Assembly (NCBI GenBank): GCA_963839095.1
Contig: CAWIUF010000053.1
Span: 434,001 to 498,000 of the forward strand
From: Palsa-504 sp963839095
Lineage (GTDB): Bacteria > Actinomycetota > Actinomycetes > Streptosporangiales > Streptosporangiaceae
Direction of reading: 5' to 3'
Length of the DNA stretch: 64,000 nucleotides
In this document: in pieces, positions 26,146 to 33,531 of the stretch
How positions within the stretch are numbered: the stretch's first letter is position 1
Layout of the letters: each line of letters begins with the position of its first letter
Translations under genes and position numbers: made by a program
The notes under the pieces: generated by a model
The model's database searches: none
What the model saw: the letters and a program-made list of their open reading frames with translations, nothing else
Told to the model about the DNA's origin: nothing

Positions 26146-26967
26146 ATGACACAGGCACCGGAAGCACGGGCACCGGAAGCGCCGGCCAGGACGCGCGCGC
26201 AGATCTCCGAACGCACGTTCCGCAAGGACCCCTGGTGGCGGGCACCGCGTATCACCGCGACCCTGCTCACGATCTGGGTCGCCTATGCGACGGTTCACGT
26301 TTTCACCGGCCACTGGTACTTCGTGGCCAAGGACAATTACCTGACCCCGTTCTTCTCGCCGTGCATCAGCGGGGAATGCGTGCAGGGGGCGAGCAGCCTG
26401 GGCCACTGGTTCCCGGCGATACCGCCGATCATTCCCTACGCGCTGATATCGCTGCCGTTCGTGCTGGGCTTCCGGCTGTCCTGCTATTACTACCGGCGGG
26501 CCTACTACCGGGCCTTCTGGCGCTCGCCGGCGGCCTGCGCGGTGCGCGAGCCGCACGCGAAGTACACCGGTGAGACCAGGTTCCCGCTGATCATGCAGAA
26601 CCTGCACCGCTACTTCTTCTACGCGGTCATCCTGATCTCGGTCCTCAACACCTACGACGCGGTCGAGGCGTTCCACCCGCAAAAGGGCGGCTTCGGCTTC
26701 GGCCTCGGCTCGCTGATCATGGTGGCCAACGTGGTGCTGCTCTGGGGGTACTCGCTGAGCTGCCATACCTGCCGGCACATCACCGGCGGGCGGCTGAAGA
26801 ACTTCTCCAAGCACCCGGTCAGGTACTGGGCCTGGACGAAGATCTCCTGGCTGAACGCGCGGCACATGCAGCTCGCCTGGATCACCCTCGGCTCGCTGAT
26901 GCTGACCGACCTGTACATCCTGCTGGTGGCCAGCGGCGCATTCCCCGATCCGCGATTCATCAATTAA
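26146..26967 (+). CDS. sdhC: Succinate dehydrogenase membrane anchor subunit (actinobacterial Sdh1 type)
   Basis: The protein is 273 aa with about five membrane helices. FRKDPWWRAPRITATLLTIW starts the anchor, and there are conserved histidines (HVFTGHWYF, LHRYFF, SLSCHTCRHITGGRLKN) that could bind heme and quinone. The length and motifs fit the anchor of the mycobacterial Rv0249c-0247c type rather than the classic SdhC/SdhD pair. ATG 26146 has GAGGA 9 bases upstream. sdhA follows after 17 bases and sdhB overlaps it, forming a three-gene operon that passes electrons from succinate to menaquinone. Confidence 0.85.
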   Translation: MTQAPEARAPEAPARTRAQISERTFRKDPWWRAPRITATLLTIWVAYATVHVFTGHWYFVAKDNYLTPFFSPCISGECVQGASSLGHWFPAIPPIIPYALISLPFVLGFRLSCYYYRRAYYRAFWRSPAACAVREPHAKYTGETRFPLIMQNLHRYFFYAVILISVLNTYDAVEAFHPQKGGFGFGLGSLIMVANVVLLWGYSLSCHTCRHITGGRLKNFSKHPVRYWAWTKISWLNARHMQLAWITLGSLMLTDLYILLVASGAFPDPRFIN

Positions 26968-26984
26968 CCGAACGGGCAAGTGGT

Positions 26985-28926
26985 ATGACCAGCGAAATCG
27001 ATCGTCTCTCCTACGACGTGGTCGTTATCGGCGCGGGCGGCTCCGGGCTGCGCGCGGCGATCGAGGCCCGCCTGAACGGCAAGAAGACCGCGATCATCTC
27101 CAAGTCCCTGTTCGGCAAGGCGCACACGGTCATGGCCGAGGGCGGCTGCGCGGCCGCTATGGGCAACGTCAACTCGAGGGACAACTGGCAGGTCCACTAC
27201 CGCGACACGATGCGCGGCGGCAAGTTCCTGAACAACTGGCGGATGGCCGAGCTGCACGCCAAGGAGGCCCCGGACCGGGTCTGGGAGCTCGAGGCCTGGG
27301 GCGCGGTCTTCGACCGGACCAAGGACGGCAAGATCAGCCAGCGGAACTTCGGCGGGCACGAGTACCCGCGGCTGGCCCACGTCGGCGACCGGACCGGCCT
27401 GGAGATGATCCGCAGCCTGCAGCAGAAGGTCGTCGCGATGCAGCAGGCCGACGCGGTCGAGCTCGGCGACCCGGAGGCCATGATCAAGGTCTACGCCGAG
27501 ACCACGATCACCGAGCTGATCAAGGACGATGCTCGGCACTGGCGACGAGGCGCGGATCGCCGGGGCCTTCGGGTACTTCCGGGACACCGGCCGGTTCATC
27601 CTGTTCGAGGCGCCCGCGGTGGTGCTGGCGACCGGCGGCATCGGCAAGACCTACAAGGTCACCTCGAACTCCTGGGAGTACACCGGCGACGGGCACGCGC
27701 TGGCCCTGCGGGCCGGGGCCAAGCTGCTGAACATGGAGTTCGTCCAGCTGCACCCGACCGGGATGGTGTGGCCGCCGTCGGTGCGCGGCCTGCTGGTCAC
27801 CGAGTCGGTGCGCGGCGACGGCGGCGTGCTGCGCAACTCCGAGGGCAAGCGGTTCATGTTCGACTACGTGCCCGACGTGTTCCGCGCCCAGTACGCCGAG
27901 ACCGAGGAAGAGGCGGACCGCTGGTACGAGGATCCGGACAACAACCGGCGCCCGCCCGAGCTGCTGCCCCGGGACGAGGTGGCCCGGTCGATCAACTCCG
28001 AGGTCAAGGCGGGCCGCGGGACGGAGCACGGCGGCGTGTTCCTCGATGTGTCGACCCGGCTGCCCGCCGAGGAGATCCTGCGGCGGCTGCCGTCGATGTA
28101 CCACCAGTTCAAGGAGCTGGCCGACGTCGACATCACCAAAGAGGCGATGGAGATCGGGCCGACCTGCCACTACGTGATGGGCGGGGTGGAGGTGGACCCG
28201 GACACCGGGGCCGCCTCGGTGCCCGGCCTGTTCGCGGTGGGCGAGGTCTCCGGCGGCATGCACGGTTCCAACCGGCTCGGCGGTAACTCCCTGTCCGACC
28301 TGCTGGTCTTCGGCCGCCGGGCCGGCCTGGGGGCGGCCGAGTACGTGTCGGCGCTGGCGGCCCGGCCGGCCGTGCCCGAGACGGCGCTCACCTCAGCCGC
28401 GGCGGTGGCGGTCGAGCCGCTGGAGCGCGCCGAGGGCGAGAACCCGTACGCCATCCACGGCGAGCTGCAGCAGATCATGTTCGACCTGGTCGGGCTGATC
28501 AGGCGCGAGTCGGAGCTGAAGACCGCGCTCGTCGAGCTGGACAAGCTGCGGGCGCGGGCGGCGCAGGTCAGCGCGGCGGGTGACCGGCCCTACAACCCGG
28601 GCTGGCACCTGGCGCTGGACCTGCGGAACATGCTGGTGGTGGCGGAGTGCGTGGCGCAGGCCGCGCTGGAGCGGCAGGAGTCGCGCGGCGGCCACACCCG
28701 GGACGACTACCCGGGCATGTCGGCCGAGTGGCGGAAGATCAACCTGGTCTGCTCGGTTGACGCCGACGGCGGCGTGTCGCTCAGGCGGCAGCCGATCGTG
28801 CCGATGCGGACCGACCTGCTCGAGCTGTTCGACATCTCCGAGCTGAAGAAGTACATGACCGACGAGGAGCTGGCCGGCCTGTCCGGCTACAGCGCTAGCG
28901 CTGCCGCTGCTGAGGAGAAGCACTGA
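26985..28926 (+). CDS. sdhA: Succinate dehydrogenase flavoprotein subunit, one frameshift
   Basis: YDVVVIGAGGSGLRAAIEA is the FAD-binding Rossmann motif, HTVMAEGGCAAAMGN the region around the covalent FAD site, and MEFVQLHPTGMV, GRGTEHGGVFLDVSTR and CHYVMGGVEVD the substrate and active-site segments. At about 27525-27535 the frame shifts by one surplus base (…TELIKDD to GDEARIAGAFGYFR); the corrected product is 646 aa, full length. sdhA is a central TCA-cycle gene and no second copy is in the window, so this break is more likely an error than a null mutation. Its TGA overlaps the sdhB ATG (TGATG). Confidence 0.9.
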
Positions 28927-29708
28927 TGGGGTACAAGGCTGCGCTGCGGGTCTGGCGCGGGGACGCGGGCACCGGCGAGCTCGCCGACTACCAGGTCGAG
29001 GTCAACGAGGGTGAGGTCGTCCTCGACGTGCTGCACCGGCTGCAGGCCACCCAGGCCAACGACCTGGCTATCCGGTGGAACTGCAAGGCCGGCAAGTGCG
29101 GGTCGTGCTCGATGGAGATCAACGGGCGGCCGCGGCTGTCCTGCATGACCCGGATGTCGATCTTCGCGCCGGACGAGACGCTGACGATCACGCCGATGCG
29201 GACCTTCCCGGTGGTCAGGGACCTGGTCACCGACGTCTCGTTCAACTACGCCAAGGCCCGCGAGATCCCGTCGTTCACCCCGGATCCGGCGGTCAAGCCG
29301 GGCGAGTTCCGGATGCAGCAGGTCGACGTGAACCGGTCGCAGGAGTTCCGTAAGTGCATCGAGTGCTTCCTGTGCCAGAACACCTGCCACGTGATCCGTG
29401 ACCACGCGGAGAACGAGAACGCCTTCGCCGGGCCGCGGTTCCTGATGCGGGTGGCCGAGCTCGAGATGCACCCGGCCGACACCGCCGACCGGCGGGAGAT
29501 CGCCCAGGATGACTTCGGCCTCGGCCTGTGCAACATCACCAAGTGCTGCACCGAGGTCTGCCCGGAGAACATCAAGATCACCGACAACGCGCTGATCCCG
29601 ATGAAGGAGCGCATCGCCGGCCGCAAGTACGACCCGCTGGTCTGGCTGGGCGACAAGATCACCCGCCGCACCCACAAGGACACTCCCAAGGTCCCCGGCA
29701 AGAAGTAG
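28926..29708 (+). CDS. sdhB: Succinate dehydrogenase iron-sulfur subunit
   Basis: The protein is 260 aa. The N-terminal [2Fe-2S] domain has WNCKAGKCGSCSMEINGRPRL and C at SCMTRM. The C-terminal domain has CIECFLCQNTCHV and CNITKCCTEVCPENI, supplying ligands for the [4Fe-4S] and [3Fe-4S] clusters. It relays electrons from FAD to the membrane anchor. Its ATG overlaps the sdhA stop. The gene ends with HKDTPKVPGKK; a 27-base partial copy of this 3' end occurs 675 bases downstream. A terminator hairpin follows at 29734-29755. Confidence 0.95.
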   Translation: MGYKAALRVWRGDAGTGELADYQVEVNEGEVVLDVLHRLQATQANDLAIRWNCKAGKCGSCSMEINGRPRLSCMTRMSIFAPDETLTITPMRTFPVVRDLVTDVSFNYAKAREIPSFTPDPAVKPGEFRMQQVDVNRSQEFRKCIECFLCQNTCHVIRDHAENENAFAGPRFLMRVAELEMHPADTADRREIAQDDFGLGLCNITKCCTEVCPENIKITDNALIPMKERIAGRKYDPLVWLGDKITRRTHKDTPKVPGKK

Positions 29709-29937
29709 CGCAGTAACTCCTGGGGGCGGTAACTCCCGGGGACGACCCCCCGGGATCCCCTCGATCCTGGGGGATTACCCACGCCCATTGCTGGAGCATT
29801 CCCCACCCCGCGCCGTCGTCGGCCCCCAGCGCCTGCTCGACCTCGTCCCGCGCCCTGCTCGGCTCGTCCGTGATCCCCGCCGCCACCATCGGGTTAGTCG
29901 AGAGCCGGGGATAGACCGACCATTCCCACGCCATCAT
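29659..29937 (-). CDS. Small hypothetical protein divergent from GntR regulator
   Basis: The ORF begins MMAWEWSVYPRLSTNPMVAAGITDEPSRARDEVEQALGA, an acidic helical protein of a type I recall as small actinomycete proteins near regulators. The C-terminal third (after QWAWVIPQ) is Pro/Cys-rich, overlaps the end of sdhB and the terminator hairpin, and may be spurious, so the true stop is uncertain. TATAGT lies 7 bases before the ATG with no ribosome binding site, which fits a leaderless transcript. No function can be given. Confidence 0.45.
   Translation of the reverse strand: MMAWEWSVYPRLSTNPMVAAGITDEPSRARDEVEQALGADDGAGWGMLQQWAWVIPQDRGDPGGSSPGVTAPRSYCATSCRGPWECPCGCGG
29734..29755 (+). terminator. 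Terminator-like hairpin after sdhB
   Basis: TCCCGGGG (29734-29741) pairs with CCCCGGGA (29748-29755) around a six-base loop, 25 bases after the sdhB stop. No U tract follows. It could act on both strands, ending sdhCAB and the small convergent ORF. Confidence 0.45.
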
Positions 29938-29944
29938 CGCGCTT

Positions 29945-29950
29945 ACTATA
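29945..29950 (-). promoter_or_regulatory. -10 box for a leaderless transcript of the small ORF
   Basis: On the minus strand TATAGT (TANNNT class) ends 7 bases before the ATG at 29937. This places transcription start at or next to the start codon. No Shine-Dalgarno sequence is present. Confidence 0.5.
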
Positions 29951-29980
29951 GCTAACCTTGGCTAGCTCTGGCTAGCCCTT
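29951..29980. promoter_or_regulatory. Three phased 10-bp repeats between divergent leaderless genes
   Basis: GCTAACCTTG, GCTAGCTCTG and GCTAGCCCTT stand head to tail at exactly one helical turn each. They lie directly upstream of the -10 box of the minus-strand ORF and 27 bases from that of gntR. A GntR dimer array could bind one face of the helix here and control both genes. Confidence 0.5.
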
Positions 29981-30006
29981 GATCATCCCAGGTCAGCAAG
30001 GGTGGT

Positions 30007-30012
30007 TACTGT
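30007..30012 (+). promoter_or_regulatory. -10 box for a leaderless gntR transcript
   Basis: TACTGT (TANNNT class) ends 6 bases before GTG 30019, with no Shine-Dalgarno sequence between. This is the expected spacing for a leaderless actinobacterial mRNA. Confidence 0.45.
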
Positions 30013-30018
30013 CTCCTT

Positions 30019-30267
30019 GTGACTGTGGATCATGAAGGCGACGAGTACGTCTACGTGCAGGTCGCCTCGATCCTGCGCGAGCGCATCCGTTCCGGTGACC
30101 TGCCGCCCGGCCGCGCCCTCCCCTCCGCACGCCTGCTCAGCCAGCAATACGAGGTAGCGATCGGTACCGTGAAGAAGGCGATTGAGCTGCTCCGCGCCGA
30201 GGGCCTGGTCCGCACCGTCATCGGCCGGGGCATCTTCGTGACCCGCTCCGAAGCGCCTGACGGTTGA
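30019..30267 (+). CDS. Short GntR family transcriptional regulator (winged helix only)
   Basis: The protein is 82 aa. EYVYVQVASILRERIRSGDLPPGRALPSARLLSQQYEVAIGTVKKAIELLRAEGLVRTVIGRGIFV is a complete GntR winged helix-turn-helix with the wing GRGIFV. There is no C-terminal effector domain, as in the YtrA-like or minimal GntR proteins common in actinomycetes, so ligand sensing is unlikely. GTG 30019 is chosen; the gene seems leaderless. It is divergent from a small hypothetical gene across phased repeats and is probably autoregulated. Confidence 0.85.
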   Translation: MTVDHEGDEYVYVQVASILRERIRSGDLPPGRALPSARLLSQQYEVAIGTVKKAIELLRAEGLVRTVIGRGIFVTRSEAPDG

Positions 30268-30601
30268 CGGCCAGCTAAGCCGCCTGCTCCCCTGGCCAGA
30301 ACCGTGAACGGCACCGAGATCAGCCGCGTCTCCCCCGCTGCTGGGGCTCCAAGGGCACCCCCAAGGTCCCTGGCAAGCTGTATAAGGTCGCCGCGACCCG
30401 GCCACGGATACATATCCATGAAGACAGGATGAAACCGGGCGGGGCGGCGTCTGAGCCCGGCTACCATGTCGGTGGCCGGGCTGTTGCCTACCCGCGGCGC
30501 TTGCCTTGGACCCACGGAGCATACTCACTGTGCTCGGAGCATCACTCATTCGGGATAATGATTTTGATTGTTGGCGGGGCCATGGGGAGTGAAGGGCTGG
30601 C
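30268..30601. other. Gene-free stretch with a partial copy of the sdhB 3' end
   Basis: No convincing gene is seen in these 334 bases. At 30351-30377 there is a 27-base segment that matches 29676-29702 (end of sdhB) at 24 positions and would encode KGTPKVPGK. GGATACATATCC lies at 30406-30417, close to the palindrome at 10731-10742. The last part (30535-30580) is AT-rich and probably holds the uppP promoter. Confidence 0.5.
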
Positions 30602-31648
30602 ATGTCGCATCTGAACTTTGCCGAGGCGGGGGTCGTCGGGCTCCTGCAGGGCATCACCGAGCTGTTCCCGATATCGAGCCTGGGGCACGCCGTCCTGATC
30701 CCGGCGATCGTCGGCGGGCAGTGGGCCAAGGACCTGAACGTCTCGGCCAAGGAATCGCCGTACCTGGCGTTCATCGTCGGGCTGCACGTGGCCACGGCCC
30801 TGGCCATGATCATCTTCTTCTGGCGCGACTGGATCCGCATCATCCGGGCCTTCTTCGCCTCGCTCGGGCACTTCGCCTCGCCGGCGCCGGGCACCCGGCG
30901 GTTCCAGCCGCAGGGCACCGACCAGACGCTGGCCTGGATGATCATCCTGGCCACGATCCCGGTCGGCCTGGCCGGGGTGCTGCTCGAGCACGCGTTCCGC
31001 ACCATCTTCAGCAAGCCGATCCTCACCGCGTCGTTCCTGTTCGTGAACGGGCTGATCCTGCTGGGCGGCGAGCGGCTGCGGCGGCGCGGAGCCGACGCCG
31101 AAGCCCGGCAGGTGCTCGCCGACCAGCGGATGGCGGCCGACCGGCAGCGGGCCACGGTCGCCGCGGGCACGTACGGCGGCGGGGGCGGCCGGCACTCCTC
31201 CGGGCAGCGGGCGGTGAAGCAGGAGCAGGCCAACCTCGCGGTCGCGTCCGACGAGCGGGTGACCCGGCTCGGCTTGCTGACCGCCATCGGCCTCGGCGCG
31301 TCGCAGATCCTGGCGCTGCTGCCCGGCATCAGCCGGGACGGCATCGTCATGGTCAGCGGCATGTTCCGCGGGCTGACCCGGCAGGACGCGGCGCGCTTCT
31401 CGTTCCTGCTGTCCGCCCCGGTCATCTTCGCGGCCGGCGTGCTGAAGATCAGCGACCTGACCGGGCCGCTCGGCAACGGGATCCGCGGGCAGGTGCTCTT
31501 CGGCAGCGTGCTCTCCGGGATCGGGGCCTACCTCGCGCTGAAGTTCCTGGTCCGCTACCTGAGCGACGCCTCGCGCACGCTGACGCCGTTCGCGATCTAC
31601 TGCCTGGCGGCCGGCGCGGGCAGCCTCATCTACCTGACCGTGAAGTAG
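30602..31648 (+). CDS. uppP: Undecaprenyl-diphosphatase (BacA/UppP)
   Basis: This integral membrane phosphatase regenerates undecaprenyl phosphate for wall synthesis and can give bacitracin resistance. LLQGITELFPISSLGHAV is the first active-site motif (Glu, Ser, His) and LLPGISRDGIVMVSG the second (Arg, with Asp where many homologues have Ser). It is 348 aa, about 70 longer than usual, because of a charged hydrophilic insert (RLRRRGADAEARQVL to SGQRAVKQEQ) between the two halves. ATG 30602 follows GAAGGG. It converges on the T4SS operon, overlapping the wall hydrolase gene by 23 bases. Confidence 0.9.
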   Translation: MSHLNFAEAGVVGLLQGITELFPISSLGHAVLIPAIVGGQWAKDLNVSAKESPYLAFIVGLHVATALAMIIFFWRDWIRIIRAFFASLGHFASPAPGTRRFQPQGTDQTLAWMIILATIPVGLAGVLLEHAFRTIFSKPILTASFLFVNGLILLGGERLRRRGADAEARQVLADQRMAADRQRATVAAGTYGGGGGRHSSGQRAVKQEQANLAVASDERVTRLGLLTAIGLGASQILALLPGISRDGIVMVSGMFRGLTRQDAARFSFLLSAPVIFAAGVLKISDLTGPLGNGIRGQVLFGSVLSGIGAYLALKFLVRYLSDASRTLTPFAIYCLAAGAGSLIYLTVK

Positions 31649-32864
31649 GCTTCCCCGATGCGGTGACGCCGGGTGTCGGGATGCCGCCGGCCGGCGGGGC
31701 CGAGCCGCCCGGGCTCGTCGGACTCACCTTGGCGTTGGCCGCCGGACGGGTGAAGCCGATCGCGCCCCGGTTCTGGTAGCTGGACACCCGGATCGGGAAG
31801 CCGGTCGCGAACGCCTCGATCATCTTCCCGTTGCCGATCACCAGGCCGACGTGCCCGGGGTCGGTGACGGTGCCGTCCGACCCGGCGAAGAACACCAGGT
31901 CCCCGGGCTCGACCTGGGAGGCCGGGACCTTGACCTCGGTGGCCCACTGGGCTTCCGACGTGCGCGCGATGTTGATCCCGGCGGACCGGTAGGCCATCAG
32001 CACCAGACCCGAGCAGTCGAACGCGTCCGGCCCGGTGCCGCCCCACAGGTAGGGCTTGCCCAGCTGCTGCTCGGCGTAGGAGATCGCGGTCGCCACCAGC
32101 TGGCTCGGCGCCTGGACCAGCGGCAGGCCGCCCGCCGTCTGCACGCAGCCGGCCGCCGAGCTGTTCGAGGGCAGCTGCGCCGAGACCACCGAGAACTTGC
32201 CGCCCGCGTACTGGCCCGCGTAGAACAGCACGCTCTGCACGTAGGACTGCAGGTGGTTGTAGGCGAAGATGGCCCCGGACGGGTCGGTCTGGACCTGAAA
32301 CTCGAGCAGGTACTTGGCCGCGCCCGCGATCGCGTCGGCCGGGTCGTACACGCTCGCGGTCCCGTCACCGTCCTCGTCGGCGGCCACGCCGTTGACCACC
32401 TGGCCGGCCGGGTGGCTGGCGGCGCCGCCCCAGACGTCGCCGGCCGCGCCGCCGATGCCGATCTGCATCGGCCCGGCCGCGCCGAACGCGTTCGCGCCGC
32501 TGTGCACGCCGGGCAGGGTGGTGGTGCCGTTGCCGCTTTCCACCGTGCCGATCCCGGCCAGGATCGTCCACGGCACGCCGTACTGCTGGCCGACCTTCTT
32601 GTACCAGAACAGGTAGTTCGACGGGATCGACTTGGCCTTCGCGCCGGCCGGCGGCTGCCCGACCGCGCCGCTCTGCTGGCCGGAGCAGCCCGCGCTGGCC
32701 GCGAAGAAGGCGCTGGCGCCGATCATCAGGGGCAGCGCCAGCAGGCCGAGGCCCACCACGGCGAACAGCCCGATGATGCCGAGCACCAGGATCCGCGGGG
32801 CCCGCTGTTCCCGGGGGCTGCCCGGCGGTGGTGGTTCGGTCCGGGTCAGGAGCCGGTTCGCCAT
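31626..32864 (-). CDS. T4SS-associated SLT plus NlpC/P60 cell-wall hydrolase
   Basis: The protein is 412 aa. A signal anchor (RILVLGIIGLFAVVGLGLLALP) leads to a lytic transglycosylase domain with the catalytic Glu in GIGTVESGNGTTT and GPMQIGIGG. The C-terminal NlpC/P60 peptidase has the Cys in DAFDCSGLVLMAYRSAG, the His in DPGHVGLVIGNG and a following polar residue. Bifunctional hydrolases of this layout (TcpG/TcpI, CwlT) open the wall for conjugation machines. ATG 32864 follows GGGGAG. It is the last gene of the T4SS-like operon, 13 bases after the NTF2-like gene. The C-terminal tail is Pro/Gly/Ser-rich. Confidence 0.9.
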   Translation of the reverse strand: MANRLLTRTEPPPPGSPREQRAPRILVLGIIGLFAVVGLGLLALPLMIGASAFFAASAGCSGQQSGAVGQPPAGAKAKSIPSNYLFWYKKVGQQYGVPWTILAGIGTVESGNGTTTLPGVHSGANAFGAAGPMQIGIGGAAGDVWGGAASHPAGQVVNGVAADEDGDGTASVYDPADAIAGAAKYLLEFQVQTDPSGAIFAYNHLQSYVQSVLFYAGQYAGGKFSVVSAQLPSNSSAAGCVQTAGGLPLVQAPSQLVATAISYAEQQLGKPYLWGGTGPDAFDCSGLVLMAYRSAGINIARTSEAQWATEVKVPASQVEPGDLVFFAGSDGTVTDPGHVGLVIGNGKMIEAFATGFPIRVSSYQNRGAIGFTRPAANAKVSPTSPGGSAPPAGGIPTPGVTASGKPTSRSGR

Positions 32865-32877
32865 GGCTGCTCCCCGG

Positions 32878-33519
32878 TCAGAACTGGCCCGCGGAGGACA
32901 GCTCGATATCGTTCACTTGCCAGCTGGTGCCCGACCCGGTGACCGTGATCGCGTACTGGGTGCTGCCGGTGCTGCTGCCCTTGGCCGTGGCCAGGTGCTG
33001 AGTCGCGGTGGCGATAAAGGTCAGGCTGGACGCCCCGAAGGAGCGCAGCGAGTTGATCACCGCCGTCGCGGTGGCCACCTGCTGCTGGTCGTTCCTGAGC
33101 TTGGCCACGCCGGGCGAGGCGTACAGGTTCTGCAAGGTGGTGGACAGCTGCCCGGTGATCAGGCCGCCCATCTTGCCGACGTAGGCCTTGGCGCTTTCGG
33201 TGTAGGAGTAGGTGTCGTAGTCGGCGAGGAACTCCTGCGTCACGGTGGCGGCGGCCGTCAGCCCCGGCTGGGTGAACGGCAGCCACGAGTAGATGTTCAC
33301 GCTGCCGGTCGCGGCCGGCGTCACCGCCACGGCGCTGCCCCCTGACGAGTCCGCGGGCGGCGGCGACGGGACCGACTCGGTCGGAGACGGGGTGCGGGTC
33401 GGCTGGGCCTGCGCGCTCGAGTGGCTGATCTTGGGCAGGACGAGCCAGTAACCGAGCGCGGCCAGGACCACGACGACCAGGGCGAACACGGCCTTCTGCT
33501 GGCCGGGGCTGAGATCCAC
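32878..33519 (-). CDS. Membrane-anchored NTF2-like protein of the T4SS-like operon
   Basis: From GTG 33519 the protein is 213 aa: a single TM helix (AVFALVVVVLAALGYWLVLP), a Thr/Ser/Pro linker, and an extracytoplasmic alpha+beta domain with FLADYDTYSYTESAKAYVGK and AITVTGSGTSWQVNDIELS. The helix-then-beta-sheet order and length suggest an NTF2-like fold as in VirB8/TcpC, although this is an inference from pattern and needs a profile search. It lies between the VirB6-like gene (12-base gap) and the wall hydrolase (13-base gap). Confidence 0.65.
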   Translation of the reverse strand: MDLSPGQQKAVFALVVVVLAALGYWLVLPKISHSSAQAQPTRTPSPTESVPSPPPADSSGGSAVAVTPAATGSVNIYSWLPFTQPGLTAAATVTQEFLADYDTYSYTESAKAYVGKMGGLITGQLSTTLQNLYASPGVAKLRNDQQQVATATAVINSLRSFGASSLTFIATATQHLATAKGSSTGSTQYAITVTGSGTSWQVNDIELSSAGQF

Positions 33520-33531
33520 CGAGGCCGCCCG

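Noticed and set aside
30051..30515. Minus-strand frame opposite gntR
   Set aside because: It is a shadow of gntR and the gene-free region; no recognisable domain or start signal.
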